In this document: piece by piece, positions 22,030-33,279 of the stretch
Numbering within the stretch: position 1 is the first letter of the stretch
How the letters are laid out: each line of letters starts with the position of its first letter
Assembly: GCA_963932145.1 (NCBI GenBank)
Contig: OZ010577.1
Location: 19,556,227-19,620,226, forward strand
Reading direction: 5' to 3'
From: Acanthosepion lycidas
Lineage: Eukaryota; Mollusca; Cephalopoda; Sepiida; Sepiidae
Length of the DNA stretch: 64,000 nucleotides
Position numbers and translations under genes: made by a program
Notes under the pieces: generated by a model
Seen by the model: the letters and a program-made list of their open reading frames with translations, nothing else
Told to the model about the DNA's origin: nothing
The model's database searches: none

Positions 22030-24440
22030 CTCAATTGATTAAAGTCAATATCAGTTGAATGGCCATCTTTGTCCTTCATTACAGGTATGTACATCTCATC
22101 ATCACTATGTAGTGATTTCATCTCCCATAGAACTGCTCAGCATATGAGGAAAAGGGCACGACATTCCATCCATTTAAAGCAGTTAGGGATTCACAAATCC
22201 AATCACTGTCTCAAGTCCTCCATTTACTCCCACCCCACATCTCAGCAAACATTCTAAACTTCCTGCTGTTAAATGCTTTATCCTTATCTGTTAAGATCCC
22301 TTTACGTGGGATCCTCTCAAAAGTTAGAGTTGAGACACTAAAACATGATAACTGAAGCTTCTTGTCATAGAGCTCACCAAATGGTAAACTGGGTTGGCCC
22401 GCAGTCTATCAGGGTCAAGTAGTGAGCACTCCTGTAATGAACGATATCCAACCATGGCCTATGCCATATATCTGATCTCCAGTTTCCATTTTCGCCATCA
22501 GATTAGTGCTGGATCAATTGATAGACATTCCAAGCAGGATTTAAAAATAGATCTCACAGCCTCTTTCATCATAGATGGAGCAGTTTTCCTGACAAAGTAC
22601 ATCATTCATTTTACACTGGGGGTGTCCACTGTGCAAATGTATTTGCCTTATTTGAGTCATTTGTATACTGCTGCCAGTCGCAGCACATACCTGTAGTACA
22701 GGTTCTGCCTCATTCTTCATTGCTTCCTGCCACATCTGTGAGACTGGTGCATCTTGCTCACAGCCTTAGTGCTCACACCTGGCTTTGCCTGTCAGTATGT
22801 TTGTGAGCCATTGACATGCACAGCGAATCAGTTTTTAAATGTGTACAGTCTTAGCTTCAGAGTGTATGGCCAGGTTTACCCACTTTATAATAGCATCTAG
22901 CTCAGCAAGGTTGAGGTGTGTTGTTCAACTCTGGCCACAACATGTGTCTTCAATAACAGACCCAACTGATGCTAGCAAGACTCCAATGGCCAAAGAACTT
23001 GCATCAATCCACACATCAAGTTCTTTGCTATCGATAAATCACTCACCTCTACTTGCTCTTTGCTTGATGATACCATCCACTACTATCAGTCATCCACAGA
23101 CTAGGCAGTGTCCAACAAGCTTGCCACAAAAAGAGAATACCTTCCTCCTGGTGACCACCTATGGGACCTCAGGAAGTGCATTCCCACACTTCCAAAGCAG
23201 AATGTTGCCTTCCACTTCCAGACAGTTAAGTTTGGTATCAAAGCTCTATTTTTTGGCTGCACTGGAATTTTATTTGTAAGTCCAAAACACAACAGGTGTT
23301 CAGGGACACTAGTTGCAGATGCAATATATCCTCATTTACATACAGGTTGTCAATGTACACCAAGGTTACCTCTCTGATTTTTTTCATCCTGTGATATCAC
23401 AGCATCGACCACAGATCTCATTATTTGGGGGGGGGGGGCAACATTCAGCCCAAATCCCAATATGGTCAAGCAGTACTTTCTGCTTTGAAATATAACAGTT
23501 TGGTATGGCCAGTCATTCATTGATGCCATCTGCAGACAAGTTGATCAGAGATCTAGCAGTGCTACATTTGATCCTTCGCATCTCCATTCTCTTCGTTTGC
23601 TGGCACAAACAGTGTCTGCAGTATATGCATCAACATAGAACTTGAGTTCCCTGTAGTCCATTAAAGGACACACTTTTGTCTCGTTTTGCTGCATGACAGC
23701 TATCAGTGGAAATAACCAACCGTTCTCAATCCATTGTTGCAACTCCACATACAATCTTCTGATTTTCATCTGCACAGAATACTCTGTGACAGTTTTGCAA
23801 CTTGCCTGGCATTTTACCTTCTGCCCATGTCCAGGACACAGTCCATTCATTCTGCCGCTGATCAAATTCTGCCCAGAGATTAAATTTTTCTATCGAGTGT
23901 ACTAGTGCTACTGCGCACACACAGAAACTAGCTCTTGGGTGAATCTAACCTCTCCCGACTTAGAAATAGACATTCCACCAAGAGCCCTGTTCATGTCTAT
24001 TCCGATTAGGTGATCAAATTCAAGGGGGTCTCCTAGCACTACCAGGCCTTCCATTTTGCACACGAAGACTGACTGGCCTAACTCTGCACATCTTCATTCT
24101 GATGTCAATGCTTCATTTATTTCACATTTGGCATACCTTCTTGCTCACTATGGTGTGGGAGCATTTGGAGTCTACTAGCACAGTTCACTGCCTTCCACAC
24201 ACATAAATTTCTATTTTTGGTAGTGCTGAGTTTACATCTTGACTAGGAAAGAAATCAGCACCAAGTTGCCGTCCTCTGGCTCTTTTCCCCCCGCACAATC
24301 TCAGTATACGTGGCCTATTTTATTGCAGTCATAACAATGAATATGAGATTTTCTCACCTCTGCTGAGCAGACTTTGACAATTTTTGGCAAAGTGATTAAG
24401 GCCATTGCATTGATGACAAATGTGCCCACTACATTAATAA
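22030..24440 (-). mobile_element. Old Ty3-like LTR-element fossil, no LTRs seen
   Basis: Minus-strand remnant of a Ty3/mdg4-type (Metaviridae) element. Parts in minus-strand order: two CCHC zinc-knuckle-like motifs of gag (24290-24430), a decayed protease region (about 23990-24250), a reverse-transcriptase segment with a YRELKFYVDAYTA block and LLDL (23545-23865), an RNase H region (about 22800-23100) and an integrase zone (about 22290-22760). Order and wording match the better preserved fossil at 53225-57904, so the two belong to related families. It is broken in many places (at least eight or so), lacks the 5' gag and has no recognisable LTRs, so it is the oldest of the three LTR-type fossils here. 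The frame boundaries quoted are approximate. Confidence 0.75.
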
Positions 24441-24514
24441 AAGTAATAAACCACTTATATAAAAACACAATCTGAATTCATAAATATTTTTTGTATATCA
24501 CATACTTTTCAGAA

Positions 24515-25495
24515 TGTATAGATGAAATTATTATGACCAAAAGACATTTCTGAAATGGCTCTGCTTGTAGAGATGACCGTGTTCATTTGGAGCGAGTACC
24601 TATTAATAGGCAGTGATCTGAGAAGACAAAAAAAAAAAAAGTCATCAATTGCTAACAAAGCATTGGGTGGTCAACACTTTATACAAAAAAAGTGAATATA
24701 GACTTCCCCAACAAATAAAAGCCGAGAGAATAGTTAGTGGTATATATTGTAAATAGCTTTAATTTAGGTGAACAAAGGAAGCAATCATATCATAGTATAT
24801 TGATCCTTGTTGCATATGGGCTGTGTAGCCACAGGCCAATCAGAGAACCCATACTTAGTGATGTCACTTGCTGAAAATGGAAGTATGTCACCTGGTCTGA
24901 AGAGCCTCACTTTAAACTGAACTGGAGTGTATATGTACATCATTATTATGGGAAAGCAATGGTCACAGAATGTACTATATAAAAATAGCCAGTGAAAATA
25001 GCATGATGGCTTGAGTAATAATCTGTTGGGAAACAGTGGGTTGGTCCTCTTATTTCTACGCAAGATAATTTACCATGTAACAGCTATCTCATTGAAGGCC
25101 AGGTATACCCCTTTATAGCAACAGTCTCCTACAATGGTAGTAGCATTTTAAAATTGGGCAATGCATCTTGCCATATGGCATGTTTTGTATAAGAATATCT
25201 TTCAGAATATTTCAGTATGTTGTGCTTATCACTAAATTATCCATATCTCACTAGTCACTCTCATTGAATACTTATCGAATATGTTGAACCAACAAGTTTC
25301 CTTTGCTGAACCTTCATCACGTGACTTACAGCAGTTAAAGGACCTGCTGTTAATGTCAAGATACCAGATCATAGAGAAGGATCTTTCAAAAGTCTTATAG
25401 AATACTTGCTTGTGTAAAAGTTATTTTGTGGGTACATGGAGAACTAACACCTTATTAAGAAAGTGGTCATAATGTTTTGGCTCATTGGTGTATGA
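24515..25495 (+). mobile_element. Tc1/mariner-superfamily DNA transposon remnant
   Basis: The right end reads GGTCATAATGTTTTGGCTCA (25473-25492), and the left end contains a degenerate reverse complement (ATTATGACCA at about 24530-24540). Ends of the form TGAGCCAAAACATTATGACC are familiar from a widespread animal Tc1-type family. Internally, on the plus strand at about 24827-24920, a frame reads LCSHRPIREPILSDV and then VTWSEEPHFKL. This resembles the transposase region leading into the second catalytic Asp (WSDESxF). The frame carries stops and the rest of the gene is not readable, so the copy is dead. Exact limits are uncertain. Confidence 0.6.
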
Positions 25496-26642
25496 TTAAA
25501 AAGTGAAAATTTTCACTACCTCATTAGTTACTGTGCCTGCTAATTGCCCTAATGTAATTAATTCTATCTATTGTTAAATTTCAACTCTTTCCAGTTCCAT
25601 GACATTGGACATCCTTTTACTTTTCATTAATATACCAAGAGATACTAAATTAATCACAACTTCAAATTTATTGTCATCAGTACAACAACAAAACAGAATT
25701 TTGGCTTGTATTTTTTTTAATTTACTAATAAACTCATGTGCAGATGAAACTTCATACAAACTATGTACTAGTGTGGCAATATAAAAAAAATAAAACATTA
25801 AGAAATTAAATTTCAGCAAAAATCAATTATCTTTTTATTCTGCTGATGAAAAAAAAATATTCTAGTACTATCTTTTACACAATTTTATGAAAATATTTGA
25901 AAATTTTTTGAATTTCTACTTGTGCAATCAATCAAATGCAGCCTTAGGAATAATTCATAAGGCTACAAAAACAGGTTCATCATGAAATTACAAAGAATGT
26001 GTCATTATTTAAATGCTTTATTTTCTTGCTTAATAGAGAAAGCCATTTTTGAATAACATAATCACTAGTGTTAATCTTACAAAAATAAAAAAAAGATTAA
26101 AGATAGATGACAGTTTCTTACCCTAAATTGAATCCATGACATGGCATTTAAAGAAGATACTTACCAGAAGTTGCTGAAACCTAGAGAAACTATTACTATA
26201 TGGCAGTACAGTGAACAACAGGCTTGTTTGAATGATACTTTGGAAAAGAAAAGTCAACCTGTAATATTGCTGCTGCATTATAATGTAACATTCTGTTCCA
26301 AATGCAATATAGTAAAACATCATGGAGCTTAAGTGAGTTCTTCCACATACAGAGCTGTCACTTTCCAATTATTATACCCCACTCCATGTAATAACTTAAT
26401 CTTGTCAGAAGTTTTAGCAGTTTCAAGATACTGAAGAATTCAATGAATCCAAACCAGAAATATTCTTTTACAATGGAATAGACAATTTACCTGAGAGGTC
26501 ATGCAAAAATCATGGAGAGCCATTGAAAATACTTTGATATCCGAGTAATAACATTACGAAAAGATAGAGATTTGTAAACAAGAAAAAAAAAAAAAAAAAG
26601 AAAAAAAGTAATTTTCATGTGAAGTTAATGCAAAATGAAAAA

Positions 26643-26646
<4 letters not shown>

Positions 26647-26682
<36 letters not shown>
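26647..26682. repeat. (TA)n microsatellite
   Basis: About 36 bases of pure TA repeats. Confidence 0.95.
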
Positions 26683-26686
<4 letters not shown>

Positions 26687-27857
26687 GGGATGCTAAAAAG
26701 TCCTCAGCCCAGCTCACTGCCCCAAATCTTGACAAACCATTTGTTTTGTTTTTTTCAACTCTAGACAATAGTTTTTCAGCACCACCTCATAAGTTATAAA
26801 CATTTCACATGGTTAATAAACAGCCCAATTTAAAAGGGAAAATTAAATAAATGAAAGTTGGTATTTTGCATAAGCTGAGCAAAGTCAATTCAAATTCCTT
26901 TATTTTTAATCATTTAGTAATAGACATTCACTTGGAGTAGCCAAGAATTTCTTATGTTCTTATCATTTGCATCCATCTTGAGTACTTTCACTTGATTCTT
27001 TTTTTTTTGAACACAAAAAAAAGTGAAAGAACCATAAAGAAATCCGATATTCAGAATAAAAATATAACATTTTTAAAAAATCTGATAGAAAGAATTTCTG
27101 CCAGAACTAATCATCATCATGCTACTTTTAATCAAAAAGACATGACTCAGGTTAAGTTTATAATATTCAAAGTAACAGGTATTTTGTTCCCCTCAACATT
27201 GTACCTTGGATATATCCTGTCAAAACTAGAAACCAGTGCCACTTAGTCTAAATACATAACCATTTTTATTTGAAATAAAAAAGCAAATCACTTTCAAATA
27301 ATTTATTTGGAAAAACAATTGTATTTACTGTTTGAACATTAGCTTGAAACTTTCAACTTACAATGCAACTGAAAACAAAAGATAGAGTTCAAAGTAAAAT
27401 ATGCTATAAGAGAGAGAGATTAATACACACTAACACAATAATGGGGTTAGGGTTAGAAAAGATCATAAAACATGGCAAACACTCAAGTTTATAATTTGGA
27501 AAATGTATTACCATAAATTTCCATATCAGTTTTGTTATATTTATTTTGACAATGTTTTTCTTTTAAGCATAAAATGTTGCTTCATTTACAAGGAAAAAAT
27601 TCTACTTCAAAAGTGAACTAAATATAGTATTTATATGATAAATGGGATACCATAAAATTAAACTCTGGGAAACTCCATAGCCCATGTAAATATCATTCAA
27701 TTTTGAAACATATATAACCTGTTAATCTCTTCAAGTCAAGGTTCAATCATTATTCTCATAATCTAACTTCTCACCACCTCCTCTTATATTCATATTGCAC
27801 ACACACACTTCATTCAGTAAACCACTACTATGAGCAGCTCTTGAGCCTTTTATTGAT

Positions 27858-27862
<5 letters not shown>

Positions 27863-27892
<30 letters not shown>
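27863..27892. repeat. (TG)n microsatellite
   Basis: About 30 bases of pure TG repeats. They produce a spurious His-Thr run in a minus-strand frame. Confidence 0.95.
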
Positions 27893-27893
<1 letters not shown>

Positions 27894-28924
27894 ATGAGAG
27901 AGAAAACACTTATTGGGTAAGAATGTGATATTTCCAAGATTTCAAATGTCACAACTCCTATTTTCCTCTATTCAGCCCTGTGCCACACTAAGTCAAACTT
28001 AGTAAATATTGAAAACTGTTTATTTAACTTATAAGATTATAAGAGGTATGTATTAAATAAATGTAACAAGACTTATTCCCTTTAGACTACATAATGCCAT
28101 AGAAAATTTTGGTGGTATGAAGAGAACAATAATTTTAGTGTATTTTAGTGCAGACTGTATTTGAACCAGTCACATGTAGGTTTCAGCTTGTATCATTGCC
28201 TCCTGACTTTACTGTTCCTCTAGCTGTCTCCTCACTTACCTCAAGCAATTTGTCTGCACTAAATATTTCTAGAAATAGAGTGTAAAAGAGAACTGATTAA
28301 GTAAGAAATGTTTTTTATCTAAACTTTGAGCAAGTCTTAGTATTTAAATTATGTTGTATAATGAAAATAAAGAAAATGATTATCAATGTTCAGAAATTAA
28401 AAGAAGCACTATGGACAGAATAGCAATTAACATTCATTTTGATGTAATGAAGAATTTTTAATATTGTTATTAGTGTTTGCATCCATCTTGAGTATCTTCA
28501 CTTGATTTTTTCTTTAGACAGTTGATAATGTCTTTGCAAGTTTTGCAACTGGATTAAAAATCGCTTAACTATAAGAGTATAACACAGACATTATTTTTTG
28601 CATGAATTTAATCATCTGGTGTATAAGGAAATTTTTAGCAAAAGACCTAGTAAGAGCTTTGTCTGAAACCATCTTTGTCTGCTAAAGAATGCTTTTTGTT
28701 TCTTTTCTTTTTTTAAAGATTTAAACCCTTGAAAGAACCATGAAAAGTGTTTGCATTTAAATCTCTATAGTAAAGCAATGGGTATTCAGAATGGAAAGCT
28801 TTAAAATTACATCCCAACTATCATGCTGGTAAGGTTTATTGACAAATATACCAAAGATAAATAAAAAAAAATTTAAACAAATCAACTAATTACTGCAGTT
28901 ACAACTTATATTTAACAAATACAT

Positions 28925-29590
28925 TGAGTCAATAGCTTCGTCCACTGCAAGGAAAGTTGGCTCCCTGTGCTGCACCAGGAAATTTTTTTGTCAGAGTCAA
29001 TCCTTCAAATCTACAAATCGACCATTTGCCCTTGCATGGAGTATTGCTACCATATATGGTCTGGAACCCCTTCTGTTTGTCTCAAGGTTCGTGATAAAAT
29101 GCAGAGATGGATATGCAATGTAATTGGCCTGGATCTGGTATCTCGTCTGCAGTCGCTCTCTCATAAATGTGCCATCACCTCTGTCTTTTTACAAATACTT
29201 TCATGGTAACTGCTCCGATGAGCTGCTTTCGCTGGTTCCCAGACTTCATGAATTTAAGCATTCTACTAGGCAGGCATCTTGCTCACACCCTTTCACTGTT
29301 GAAACTGTTAAATTTAGCCATCTCTTCTACTCCAATAGCTTCATGACTCCCACTTCTCACCTGTCGAACTCACTCCCCTTTTCCTGTTTCCCGGATAGCT
29401 ATAATCTCCAACTATTCAAATGTAATGTCAATCAACATCTCCAGATGCCTTGATCTATCACCTATCCTTCTCTTCATCCTTCCTCTATCACTCCTATTTG
29501 CTCTTGCTCCAACTCTCTGTAACCCCTTGCATGCTAGTGGCTTCCCACCTTGCTTGGGGGTGAAATGCTTAGAAAAAAAAAAAAAATCTG
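28925..29590 (+). mobile_element. 5'-truncated LINE, copy F
   Basis: Carries only the C-terminal part of the LINE protein and the 3' end. The plus frames at 28967-29209 and 29124-29453 read ILQIYKSTICPCMEY, RWICNVIGLDLVSRLQSLSH, HGNCSDELLSLVPRLHEFKH and LPFSCFPDSYNLQLFKCNVN, which align with copies A, G and H. The frame changes once between the two. It ends with TGCATGCTAGTGGC, then CACCTTGCTTGGGGGTGAAA, and an A tail at 29571-29586. The RT catalytic core is absent. This is the best preserved 3' end of the family in the window and is close to copy A, so the A/F lineage may be the younger one. Confidence 0.82.
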
Positions 29591-29599
29591 CTTCTCTGA

Positions 29600-31445
29600 A
29601 CAGTAACAAAGCTAACAGAAAATTATCTTTTTACTAGATAAAAATACATTAAAATAATTCAAATTCAGTCATAAGACAATTTTTTGTTTTATGAGGAAAT
29701 ATAAAGCTAAATTTATCTTCCCAAATATTCAAAACAGAATAAAGTTCATTTTTATTCAGATATTAAATTAATCCTTTCACAAAAGATAAAAAAAGGAATT
29801 TACATATTTACTAAATGCAGTATTTGTTTAGTGTAAATAAATATTTAAGAATAACATTTTGTTAATTGAAGCCTTTTTCAGTAAAAACAAAATCATCTAT
29901 TTTCTCAATCCTTTACTACGTTTTTGGCTAGTATACTTCATGATTTCATTTTTTTATAAATATATCATTAATCTGATAAACTCCTTGTCAACAAATCAAA
30001 AAAAGTAACTTATATTGGCCACATGATGCAAAAGCAAATGACAATCTGCATTTTCATAAGTATAATGGCAACATTCTCTGAAGGAAAGAACAATGTTAAG
30101 CTATACTTTCCAAAAATAAAAATAGAATTAACTGATTAAACTTGAAATATTCCTACATGTGGAAACAAAAAAAAACACACTGATGATTCAAAGTAACTTC
30201 TGATTTTAACAAGGAAATTTTTATTCAAAAGAAATCAGATAGATGGAAACAAAAAATAATATTGCAATACAAAGTGTAGAGCTGAATTTTTAACTTTACA
30301 GTATCTTGTAAGACTCATGAAAAGGCAAATACCCTTTTTATTTCATACACATGGAAATCTTGTTTTACCAACTTTGCAACAAAATTTTTGAATTTCATAA
30401 AAGTCTAGAATAGTTATTCATTCTTTACTGCACAACATTGACCCCTTGAATTAAAATTGTCATTAGAACAGGTACTGTTTTATCATGAAAGATAATATGC
30501 TAAATTCAGGAAAAAAGATTCTCAAATTAAAATTTGTAACATATTTTATAATGATGCATTTTATTTATATTAAAACATTTCATAAAAATATTTGATGACA
30601 AGTACAAGAAAATTTTTGTTAAACAATAATTGCAATTCAAAGTTCTTTAAATTGTCACTGTATATGAAATATTGCAAGATTTACAAAATTGGTCACATTT
30701 GTCAATCCCAGACGTGATCTGACCAGTTGCGAATGATTTACATCACTCAACAATTTATGTATATCACAAAATGCTTTACAATAAGACATTCAAACATTTA
30801 CAACAGAACTAATCTGACCAGAGTTTCTTCTATTTTTTTCATAAATGCTTGGCCTCCCTCAAAATGTTAACAAAATATCAAGAATAACTATGATTTCATA
30901 TAACTTTACATTAATGATAAACTTTCTTGAACAAGATTAATAACATGGTCTTGATTGACAAGCTCATCTTTTCCAATTTCAAAATATTCAACCTAATGAA
31001 CAAAATTATTATAATCAATTTCTGAAATTCATCCTATCATGTTATCAACTTCATCACAAAAACAATAATGATCACTTTAAATATGAACATCACAAAATTA
31101 TCAGCAAGTCTCTTTACATACAAAGGCAGACTCATTATTTTTCATCTTTTTCTCATCATCCTAAAGCACTCATTCCCAAAATAAATCTTTAACAAATATT
31201 TTATTTTTTTAATTTTCTACTTAAAGTATCTAAAAAGACCATTCATACTGTATTAAGATGATGTATTCTTTAATAGAACAATTAAGTAATATAAGGAAAA
31301 AAAGAATTCCTTCAAAATAAAGCATTATCCTCTCTTCATTCATTGAGATTTTTAAGCTTACAAAAGTGACATTAGCTTTAGACTTTCTGAAAATATTTTC
31401 AAGTAGAATTACCTTTTTTGAGGAAAAAAGAAAGCACAGAAGTAT
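29600..31445. other. AT-rich spacer, no recognisable gene
   Basis: No element ends, tRNA boxes or coding signal recognised on either strand. Confidence 0.5.
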
Positions 31446-31447
31446 GC

Positions 31448-31449
<2 letters not shown>

Positions 31450-31493
<44 letters not shown>
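31450..31493. repeat. (TG)n microsatellite, about 44 bp
   Basis: Pure TG run. The 145-codon minus frame that crosses it is an artefact of the repeat plus AT-rich flanks. Confidence 0.95.
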
Positions 31494-31495
<2 letters not shown>

Positions 31496-31719
31496 CTATC
31501 AATAATCTTTCAAGCATTGGTGATATGGAGAAAGAAATGGTAATACTTTCAAGATAATCACATCTTAATAATTGCATCACCAATAACATGTGAATTGGTG
31601 TTAAATGTTCTTTAACAAAATATGACAAAATGATTGGATCATTTGCAAAGTTATTCAACAAAAACATTGATTTTATATGAATAAATTTACAGCAGACAAC
31701 ATTTAATAACTTTTAAGAG

Positions 31720-32050
31720 GTGCCCTTGCTGAAAATCTAGTTGTGGATTTTTGAGGAGCATTCTGTTTTGAGGATTTTGTCACAGGATAACCACTATACT
31801 AAGTGTTATATCCGATGCTAATAGGAATATCACTGGAACACCATGGTGGATAAATAAGTAAAGGGTTATGGTAAGTAGTGAGTGCTGCTGTTTGGAAGGT
31901 TGAATAGTTCTCGGAGTAAGTCGGAGACGTACTCAACAGAATCCTGCAGGTCTCACGTAGTCCATTGCCTTATGGATACTTATAGGCAGTTACTACATAT
32001 AGTGTAGTCACTCATGTGGGTGATAGGTTATTCCATTATATCACTAAGGA
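31720..32050. other. Unidentified segment of more balanced base composition
   Basis: From GAGGTGCCCTTGCTGAAAAT to the region near ATCACTAAGG the sequence is more complex and has more G+C than its flanks. It includes CpG-bearing words such as TCGGAGTAAGTCGGAGACG. Translations on both strands contain stops throughout. It is probably a decayed repeat copy; no family was recognised. Confidence 0.35.
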
Positions 32051-32184
32051 GTTTAACCAATTAAGGAAAAAAAAATTATTCTAATATTGAAAGAGAAGCT
32101 TTAGCAAATGTATGGATCATAAACCAGGACTATCCTTTCTTGCATGGTAGAAAATTTCTGCTAAAGTCTAATCACAGATCTTTA

Positions 32185-32211
32185 TTTTTTTTTTTTTTTT
32201 TTTTTTTTTTT
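32185..32211. repeat. poly(T) tract
   Basis: About 27 T. It could be the tail of a minus-strand retroposon, possibly the LINE remnant starting near 32640, but roughly 430 bases separate them. Confidence 0.85.
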
Positions 32212-32639
32212 AGATACTGCAAAGACCTATCAAACATTATGCCTTGTCAGATATTGAAATGGCCATCTGACTCATAGCATTTAATTTTTATCTTGTCTAT
32301 ATCAAAAGAAGTTTATTTCCTCATGCTGATGCACTTTCAAGATTACTATTCCTACCAAAACAGAGATGATATTTAAAATATGATAAATTCATACACCGGA
32401 TTGGAACTAATGTGTTACTAAAAGATTGCAAAATCATGTTAAATAAAGGTCAATGATTGGTGAAATTGTTCCAATGTGGAAAGACCATATAAAATAAGGA
32501 ATGGTATCATTTGCAATGATGATACCACTGTTAGGTATTGAGAGAACAAATCAGTGTGCATGAGGATGTACATTTTGCTACATGCAATCATCTAAAGATT
32601 GCAGCATTGTGACTTAGATATTCATGCAATGTAGATTAT

Positions 32640-33250
32640 ATACATAGAGGTTATATTCTATGCACCCCTTCAGGACATGGGCAATTATGGTTCTCAATTT
32701 CCTGTACTTTGTAGCTCTTAATAATGTTAGTCTTTTTCATATCTCCCATAATCAGTGTTCTGCCAACTATTTACACAAGCTTATAAGTTATGTTCGGCTT
32801 TCCTTTGCTCCTCTTTCATTCAATATATCATGTGAGTATCAAATTTTCTAAGCCCTCTTTTCTCATTATGTGCCCTAGGAATTTCAACTCTTTCTTATGC
32901 TAAGTATAAGTGCCCCTTTTGTTTCCATTTTCTCTAAAACTTTGTCATTGGTCAGCCTATGGTATTCTCAGCATCCTTCTGCAGAACCACATTTCTGCTA
33001 CTTCAAGTCACTTCATCATTTGTGATGAGATTATTCAGCATTCACTGCTATATAAGTGGACCAATATTACGTAACAATTCAGTACTCTTTTGTGTTTCTA
33101 GCAAAACTTTCTTATTTCTTAATACTTTACTTAGCTTTTGAAAGGTATATTTGGCTATCCCAGTGCATCTTCAGATTTCAGTGTCACATTTTTCTTCTTC
33201 TGTTAAAACCTTTCATAGATATTTTAATTTTTTTGCACTTCCTTGATTTT
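32640..33250 (-). mobile_element. Decayed LINE of a second family (C-terminal RT region)
   Basis: On the minus strand, frames with stops read, in order: IGIAKYTFQKLSKVLRNKK (about 33100-33180), EMWFCRRMLRIP (about 32965-33005), KELKFLGHIMRKEGL (about 32850-32895), and pieces equivalent to GKxRxxY and DYGRYEKD. This is the characteristic tail found after the RT domain in many animal LINEs (typical wording EMWFYRRMLRIPW ... LKFLGHIMRKEGLE). It is a different family from copies A-H. Numerous frame changes make it an old dead copy. No 3' tail is visible, and the clade cannot be assigned from this part alone. Confidence 0.7.
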
Positions 33251-33279
33251 AGTATATCTAATTTCAGAACAATCTAAGT

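Larger units (their letters stand above)
25500..28920. other. AT-rich spacer with microsatellites, no recognisable gene
   Basis: Holds an A-rich run (26582-26607), (TA)n at 26647-26682 and (TG)n at 27863-27892, plus two tandem TTAGGG units at about 27455-27466 that are too short to be a telomeric array. Overlapping opposite-strand frames at 25574-25819 and 26123-26368 have no motifs. Confidence 0.5.

Noticed and set aside
22839-23279. 146-codon plus-strand frame
   Set aside because: It is the antisense of the minus-strand LTR-element fossil (RNase H and RT regions).
23427-23438. 12-G run as a G-quadruplex site
   Set aside because: A single homopolymer inside an old fossil, like those at 11062 and 58926; no spaced G-tract pattern that would argue for function.
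27455-27466. TTAGGG units suggesting an interstitial telomere
   Set aside because: Only about two units, easily due to chance; no array.
27743-27952. Minus frame with a His-Thr run
   Set aside because: The same artefact, from the (TG)n repeat at 27863-27892.
31230-31667. 145-codon minus-strand open frame
   Set aside because: It runs through a long (TG)n microsatellite that translates as a His-Thr repeat; flanks are AT-rich hydrophobic translation. No motif.
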